The notes beneath the pieces were generated by a model. That model saw only the letters and a list, made by a program, of their open reading frames with translations. It was not told the DNA's origin and made no database searches. Source: Lachnospiraceae bacterium (GTDB taxonomy: Bacteria; Bacillota; Clostridia; Lachnospirales; Lachnospiraceae). Taken from it: a DNA stretch of 24,704 nucleotides. Below, piece by piece: positions 21,277 to 24,704 of the stretch. The stretch covers positions 1 to 24,704 of the forward strand of contig CAAEEI010000044.1 in the NCBI GenBank assembly GCA_900754855.1. Direction: 5' to 3'. The position numbers and the translations under genes are program-made. The first letter of the stretch is position 1; every line of letters begins with the position of its first letter.

Positions 21277-22036
21277 ACTCCCGGCAGGACTGGCGCTTAT
21301 TCTGATCGTGCTGGCATGGCAGCTTCTTTGTATATCCGGCGCTGTTCCCGGGTACATGCTGCCTTCTCCGGTGGAGGTGGTCAGAGCGCTGGTCACAGAT
21401 TTTCCGCTGATCCTTACCCATGCCGGGTATACTTTGCAGGAAGCGTTTTATGGTCTGGGCATCGGTATTGGTCTGGCCTTCATTACGGCGACGCTGATGG
21501 ATCATTTTCTGACGTTGAACCGGGCGCTGTATCCGATCATGATTATTACCCAGACGATTCCGACTATTGCCATAGCGCCGGTGTTGGTGTTGTGGATGGG
21601 CTTTGGTATGGCGCCGAAGATTACGCTGGTGGTCATCACCACTTTTTTCCCGATTGCAGTAGGACTGCTGGATGGCTATAAGAGTGTGGACCGGGATTCG
21701 GTTGATCTTATGCGGGCCATGGGAGCAGGACGTTTACAGATCTTTGGCCATGTAAAGCTGCCGGCAGCTCTGCCGCAGTTTTTTGCGGGGGTAAAAATTT
21801 CCGCTTCTTATGCGGTTGTCGGTGCGGTGATTTCAGAATGGCTGGGAGGATTCAATGGTCTGGGGGTATATATGACCAGAGTAAAAAAGGCCTATGCTTT
21901 TGATAAAATGTTTGCGGTGATCTTATTTATCGTAATCATCAGCCTGCTGTTAATGGGGCTGGTCAATGGAATACGGCAGATTGCCATGCCTTGGCTGTCT
22001 GTGGAAGAAAAAGGAGAAAATAATGAGAAAAATTAA
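21245..22036 (+). CDS. thiX: ABC transporter permease, ThiX-type
   Basis: The membrane subunit of a pyrimidine/thiamine-precursor importer, 263 aa, with about six hydrophobic segments. The EAA-type loop that contacts the ATPase is visible at DLMRAMGAGRLQIFGHVKLP. IITQTIPTIAIAPVLVLWMGFG and AVISEWLGGFNGLGVYM are characteristic of the SsuC/ThiX group. The best start is a TTG at 21245 inside the preceding gene, 12 nt after AGGAG. No ATG or GTG with an RBS exists before the first membrane helix, so translation is probably coupled. It overlaps thiY by 14 bp. Confidence 0.88.
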   Translation: MIKKLPNITSKLPAGLALILIVLAWQLLCISGAVPGYMLPSPVEVVRALVTDFPLILTHAGYTLQEAFYGLGIGIGLAFITATLMDHFLTLNRALYPIMIITQTIPTIAIAPVLVLWMGFGMAPKITLVVITTFFPIAVGLLDGYKSVDRDSVDLMRAMGAGRLQIFGHVKLPAALPQFFAGVKISASYAVVGAVISEWLGGFNGLGVYMTRVKKAYAFDKMFAVILFIVIISLLLMGLVNGIRQIAMPWLSVEEKGENNEKN

Positions 22037-23057
22037 AGGAAGAAAGCTGGGGGCGCTGAGCCTTAGTCTTTTGCTGGGGCTTAGTCTTGCGGGCTGCGGT
22101 TCCACGGGGAAAAAGACGGAGTCCACGGAAAATAAAGAGGCGTTAACGAAGATTACCTTTTGTCTGGACTGGACGCCGAATACGAATCATACAGGAATTT
22201 ATGCGGCAGAAGCTCTGGGATATTATGAAGAAGCCGGACTGGACGTAGAGATTGTGCAGCCGCCGGAAAATGGAGCGGCAACCATGTGCGCGTCGGGACA
22301 GGCGCAATTTGCCGTGGAGGCGCAGGATACCATGGCAGCCGCTCTGGATGCAGAAGAGCCGCTGGGGATTACCGCGGTTGCAGCGCTTTTGCAGCACAAC
22401 ACCTCCGGCATTCTTTCCAGAGCCGGAGAAGGGATGGACAGACCAAAGGGGCTGGAAGGAAAGACTTATTCCACCTGGGAGATTCCTACGGAGCTGGCCA
22501 CGTTAAAAACCGTGGTGGAAGACGATGGAGGAAATTTTGATCGGGTAAAACTCATTCCTAATGATATTACCGATGAACCGGCAGCTTTACAGGCGAAACA
22601 GACTGACGCTGTATGGATTTTCTACGGCTGGAGCGGAATCAATGCAGAACAAAGCGAGATGGATTTTGATTACTGGAACTTTAAAGACATTAACCCGGTT
22701 TTCGATTACTATACTCCGGTGATCATCGCCAACAATGATTTTCTGAACGATTCTCCGGACGTGGCAAAGGCCTTTCTGGATGCTACGGCAAAAGGATATG
22801 CTTATGCCATCAAAGAGCCGGAAAAAGCAGCGGATATGCTCATTGCCGGCGACAACACCGGATCTTTGCGCGGCGCGGAGGATCTGGTTTATGCCAGCCA
22901 GAAATGGCTTGCGGATCAATATATCGCCGATGCCTCTGCCTGGGGTGTTATCGATCCGGAAAGATGGGATGCCTTTTATACCTGGCTGTATGAAAAGAAA
23001 CTGACGAAAAAGAATCTCGCCGGGCAAGGTTACACCAATGACTGTCTTTCACAGTAA
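22023..23057 (+). CDS. thiY: ThiY-type substrate-binding lipoprotein (pyrimidine precursor uptake)
   Basis: The extracellular receptor of the ABC importer, 344 aa. The signal peptide ends in lipobox SLAGC, with Cys25 lipidated. The mature part begins with FCLDWTPNTNHTGIYAAEAL, the hallmark of the NMT1/THI5-like ThiY family that binds formylaminopyrimidine or hydroxymethylpyrimidine. The segment CASGQAQFAVEAQDT and WIFYGWSGINAEQ are also typical. AAAGGAG is 7 nt before the ATG. Overlaps with thiX and close spacing to the ATPase gene show one operon under TPP control. The exact pyrimidine ligand is not provable here. Confidence 0.92.
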   Translation: MRKIKGRKLGALSLSLLLGLSLAGCGSTGKKTESTENKEALTKITFCLDWTPNTNHTGIYAAEALGYYEEAGLDVEIVQPPENGAATMCASGQAQFAVEAQDTMAAALDAEEPLGITAVAALLQHNTSGILSRAGEGMDRPKGLEGKTYSTWEIPTELATLKTVVEDDGGNFDRVKLIPNDITDEPAALQAKQTDAVWIFYGWSGINAEQSEMDFDYWNFKDINPVFDYYTPVIIANNDFLNDSPDVAKAFLDATAKGYAYAIKEPEKAADMLIAGDNTGSLRGAEDLVYASQKWLADQYIADASAWGVIDPERWDAFYTWLYEKKLTKKNLAGQGYTNDCLSQ

Positions 23058-23150
23058 GCGGGATTATTTCCTGCCGCAGACGGGGCGATGGAGGGAAGAG
23101 ACGCAGAAGAAGGCGCAAAGAGACATGACCGTATGCAGATGGAATGTGGG

Positions 23151-23906
23151 ATGAAAAGAATGGAAAAAAAAGAGATACTGCTCAGCGCAGAACAGATAAC
23201 AAAAACATATGGTGGCAGGACGATTATTGAGGAAATCAGCCTGACGTTAAACCGGGGGGAACTGGTTTCCCTGCTGGGAGTAAGCGGTTCGGGCAAAACA
23301 ACCTTATTCCACATTCTTTCCGGTCTGACGGAACCGGACGAAGGAAAGGTCTTTTTGCATGGGGAAGAAATTACCGGCAGACCGGGAAAGATCAGTTATA
23401 TGATGCAAAAAGATCTGCTTCTTCCCCATAAAAAGATTATTGATAATGTATCTTTACCGTTGGTCATTAACGGAATGGGAAAAAAAGAAGCCAGAAAGAA
23501 GGCGGATCCCCTGTTTCCGGAATTTGGCCTGGAAGGGACACAATACCGTTATCCCAGCCAGTTGTCCGGCGGAATGCGCCAGCGGGCAGCCCTGCTGAGA
23601 ACCTATCTTTCTTCCAGCGGCATCGCATTGTTGGATGAGCCGTTCAGCGCCCTGGATACTCTCACCAAATCGACGATTCATCAATGGTATCTGGATATTA
23701 TGGAACGTATTGATCTGTCCACCATATTTATTACCCATGATATTGATGAAGCGATTTTATTGTCTGACCGGATCTATATCCTGGGGGGAACGCCGGGAAA
23801 GATCAGGGATGAGATTGTGATTACAGAAAAGAAGCCGAGAGCAAAGGATTTTGCCCTGACGGAAGCTTTTCTTCAGTATAAGCGGGAGATTATCCGCAGG
23901 CTGTAA
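23151..23906 (+). CDS. thiZ: ABC transporter ATP-binding protein, ThiZ-type
   Basis: The cytoplasmic motor of the importer, about 251 aa. Walker A is GVSGSGKTT, the Q-loop MQKDLLLP, the signature LSGGMRQRAAL, Walker B IALLDEPFSALD and the H-loop ITHDIDEA, all intact. It is closest in layout to SsuB/TauB/ThiZ ATPases. The start is uncertain: in-frame ATGs occur at 23088, 23133, 23139, 23151 and 23160. 23151 was chosen because family similarity begins just after it; none has a strong RBS. It is the last gene of the operon, ending before a terminator at 23971. Confidence 0.88.
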   Translation: MKRMEKKEILLSAEQITKTYGGRTIIEEISLTLNRGELVSLLGVSGSGKTTLFHILSGLTEPDEGKVFLHGEEITGRPGKISYMMQKDLLLPHKKIIDNVSLPLVINGMGKKEARKKADPLFPEFGLEGTQYRYPSQLSGGMRQRAALLRTYLSSSGIALLDEPFSALDTLTKSTIHQWYLDIMERIDLSTIFITHDIDEAILLSDRIYILGGTPGKIRDEIVITEKKPRAKDFALTEAFLQYKREIIRRL

Positions 23907-23970
23907 ACAGGCCGGAGATAAGGCGCCGTCAAGGCAGAGAAAGCGACAAAAAACATATAAAATTCGGTGA

Positions 23971-24028
23971 AAACCGCAAGCGTTCAGGAGAACAGAGAAA
24001 AAGCAGCCCTGAAACTTGCGGTTTTTTT
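23971..24028 (+). terminator. Intrinsic terminator after the thi transport operon
   Basis: AAACCGCAAG pairs with CTTGCGGTTT and TTCAGG with CCTGAA inside it, followed by a run of T residues. It separates the transport operon from the PadR operon. Confidence 0.85.
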
Positions 24029-24111
24029 GTTTGCCATGGGACGAGGGGAAAGAGGGGAAGCTTTTTTGGGAGGGAAAGAAAATAGGGAAAAAGTCAATAA
24101 ATTTTTAGTAC

Positions 24112-24140
24112 TTGACTATACATAGTACATAGAGTAATAT
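24112..24140 (+). promoter_or_regulatory. PadR operon promoter with palindrome
   Basis: TTGACT (24112-24117), 17 bp, then TAATAT (24135-24140). ACTAT-AC-ATAGT (24115-24126) is palindromic and overlaps the -35 and spacer, a likely site for PadR autorepression. Confidence 0.6.
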
Positions 24141-24166
24141 AGTATTATCAGGAAAGGAGTAGAAGG

Positions 24167-24484
24167 ATGAATGCACAGTTTAAAAAAGGTGTTCTGGAAC
24201 TTATGGTTCTTACCGCTGTTTCCCGTCGGGATATGTATGGATATGAACTGGTGGCGGAAGTATCCAAAGTAGTGAATGTCAAAGAAGGGACGATTTATCC
24301 TATTTTAAAAAGACTGACCAACGAACATTATTTTGAGACCTATCTGCGGGAATCCAGTGAAGGGCCGCCCCGGAAATATTATCATCTGACGGCGGTAGGG
24401 ATCCTGCGTCTGGAGGAGATGACGCAGGAATGGGAAGAGTTCCATCAGAAGGTCAACGGATTTTTAAAGGAGCAGAAGTCATGA
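24167..24484 (+). CDS. PadR-family transcriptional regulator
   Basis: A 105-aa winged-helix regulator. FKKGVLELMVLTAVSRRDMY, GYELVAEVSKVVNVKEGTIY, PILKRLTNEHYF and GPPRKYYHLTAVG are the PadR core. AAAGGAG precedes the ATG. It overlaps the following DUF1700 gene by 4 bp (ATGA), the standard PadR-DUF1700 pairing in Firmicutes, often linked to cell-envelope stress or an efflux system. The inducer is unknown. Confidence 0.93.
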   Translation: MNAQFKKGVLELMVLTAVSRRDMYGYELVAEVSKVVNVKEGTIYPILKRLTNEHYFETYLRESSEGPPRKYYHLTAVGILRLEEMTQEWEEFHQKVNGFLKEQKS

Positions 24485-24704
24485 ATAAAGAAGGATTTTT
24501 AAAAGTGTTGGAAGAGCGGCTGTCCATGTTGGAAGAGCAGGAAAGAAAGGATATTCTTTCCGAATATGCGATGCATATTGAGATGAAAAGGCAGAGTGGA
24601 ATGAGTGAACAGGAGGCCATTGATGATTTTGGCGATGTGGACAGTCTCATTGGAGAGATTCTGGAAGCCTATCATATCGATCCTTCCTACAAGGGAGCGA
24701 TAAA
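24481..24704 (+). CDS. DUF1700 (HAAS-domain) protein, 3' end outside window
   Basis: Only the first 74 codons are visible. MNKEGFLKVLEERLSMLEE, ERKDILSEYAMHIEMKRQSG and EQEAIDDFGDVDSLIGEIL form the N-terminal HAAS/DUF1700 helical domain. The family usually continues into several membrane helices, which would lie beyond the right edge. Translation is coupled to padR by the ATGA overlap, and the PadR regulator probably controls or is modulated together with it. Confidence 0.88.
   Translation, partial: MNKEGFLKVLEERLSMLEEQERKDILSEYAMHIEMKRQSGMSEQEAIDDFGDVDSLIGEILEAYHIDPSYKGAI

Overview
The window looks like chromosomal DNA from a spore-forming member of the Clostridia, most likely Lachnospiraceae. 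It has moderate GC, strong AGGAG ribosome binding sites, TTGACA/TATAAT-type promoters, a cotJABC spore-coat operon, TnpX/TndX-type serine recombinases, a TPP riboswitch ahead of a ThiXYZ-type transporter, and PadR/DUF1700 and BlaI/BlaR1 regulators. This placement comes from gene content only.

Left region (1-5.75 kb). On the minus strand a cotJA-cotJB-cotJC operon is interrupted twice inside cotJC. The first 64 or so codons of cotJC lie at 3514-3705. The middle of the gene lies at about 1590-1820. The last third is absent and should lie left of the window. The inner interruption is a 1,708-bp element carrying a short serine recombinase and an ECF-transporter S component, and it is flanked by a 14-bp near-identical direct repeat. 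Removing exactly 1,708 bp would rejoin the two cotJC parts in frame, as in skin-type elements that split sporulation genes. The outer interruption is the end of a larger element with a TnpX-like large serine recombinase. Upstream is a LacI-type regulator divergent from a GpsA-like dehydrogenase, with TGATTAATCA-type motifs near both promoters.

Middle region (6.8-12.7 kb). This is a self-contained beta-lactam-response cassette that resembles mecA-mecR1-mecI in logic. A full-length MecA/PBP2a-like transpeptidase and a lipoprotein converge on a blaI-blaR1 operon. The same 16-bp operator (ATCTTAC-N3-TGTAAT) occurs at both outer promoters and again just upstream of the PBP gene. Between the PBP promoter and the PBP gene lies an unusual 200-nt leader with a long hairpin and an intrinsic terminator, which could be a small RNA or an attenuator.

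Right region (12.7-24.7 kb). A LysR regulator precedes an MFS carrier and a CoA-transferase of the 4-hydroxybutyrate/acetyl-CoA hydrolase family. Next come two G3E (CobW/COG0523) GTPase-type metal proteins, one with a 15-residue His/Cys/Asp tandem repeat and one with a C-terminal YcgQ-like domain. On the minus strand is an AGCS amino-acid:Na+ symporter. It is followed by a TPP riboswitch controlling a thiamine-binding protein, permease, lipoprotein and ATPase for pyrimidine (HMP-type) uptake. The window ends with a PadR regulator and the start of a DUF1700 membrane protein.
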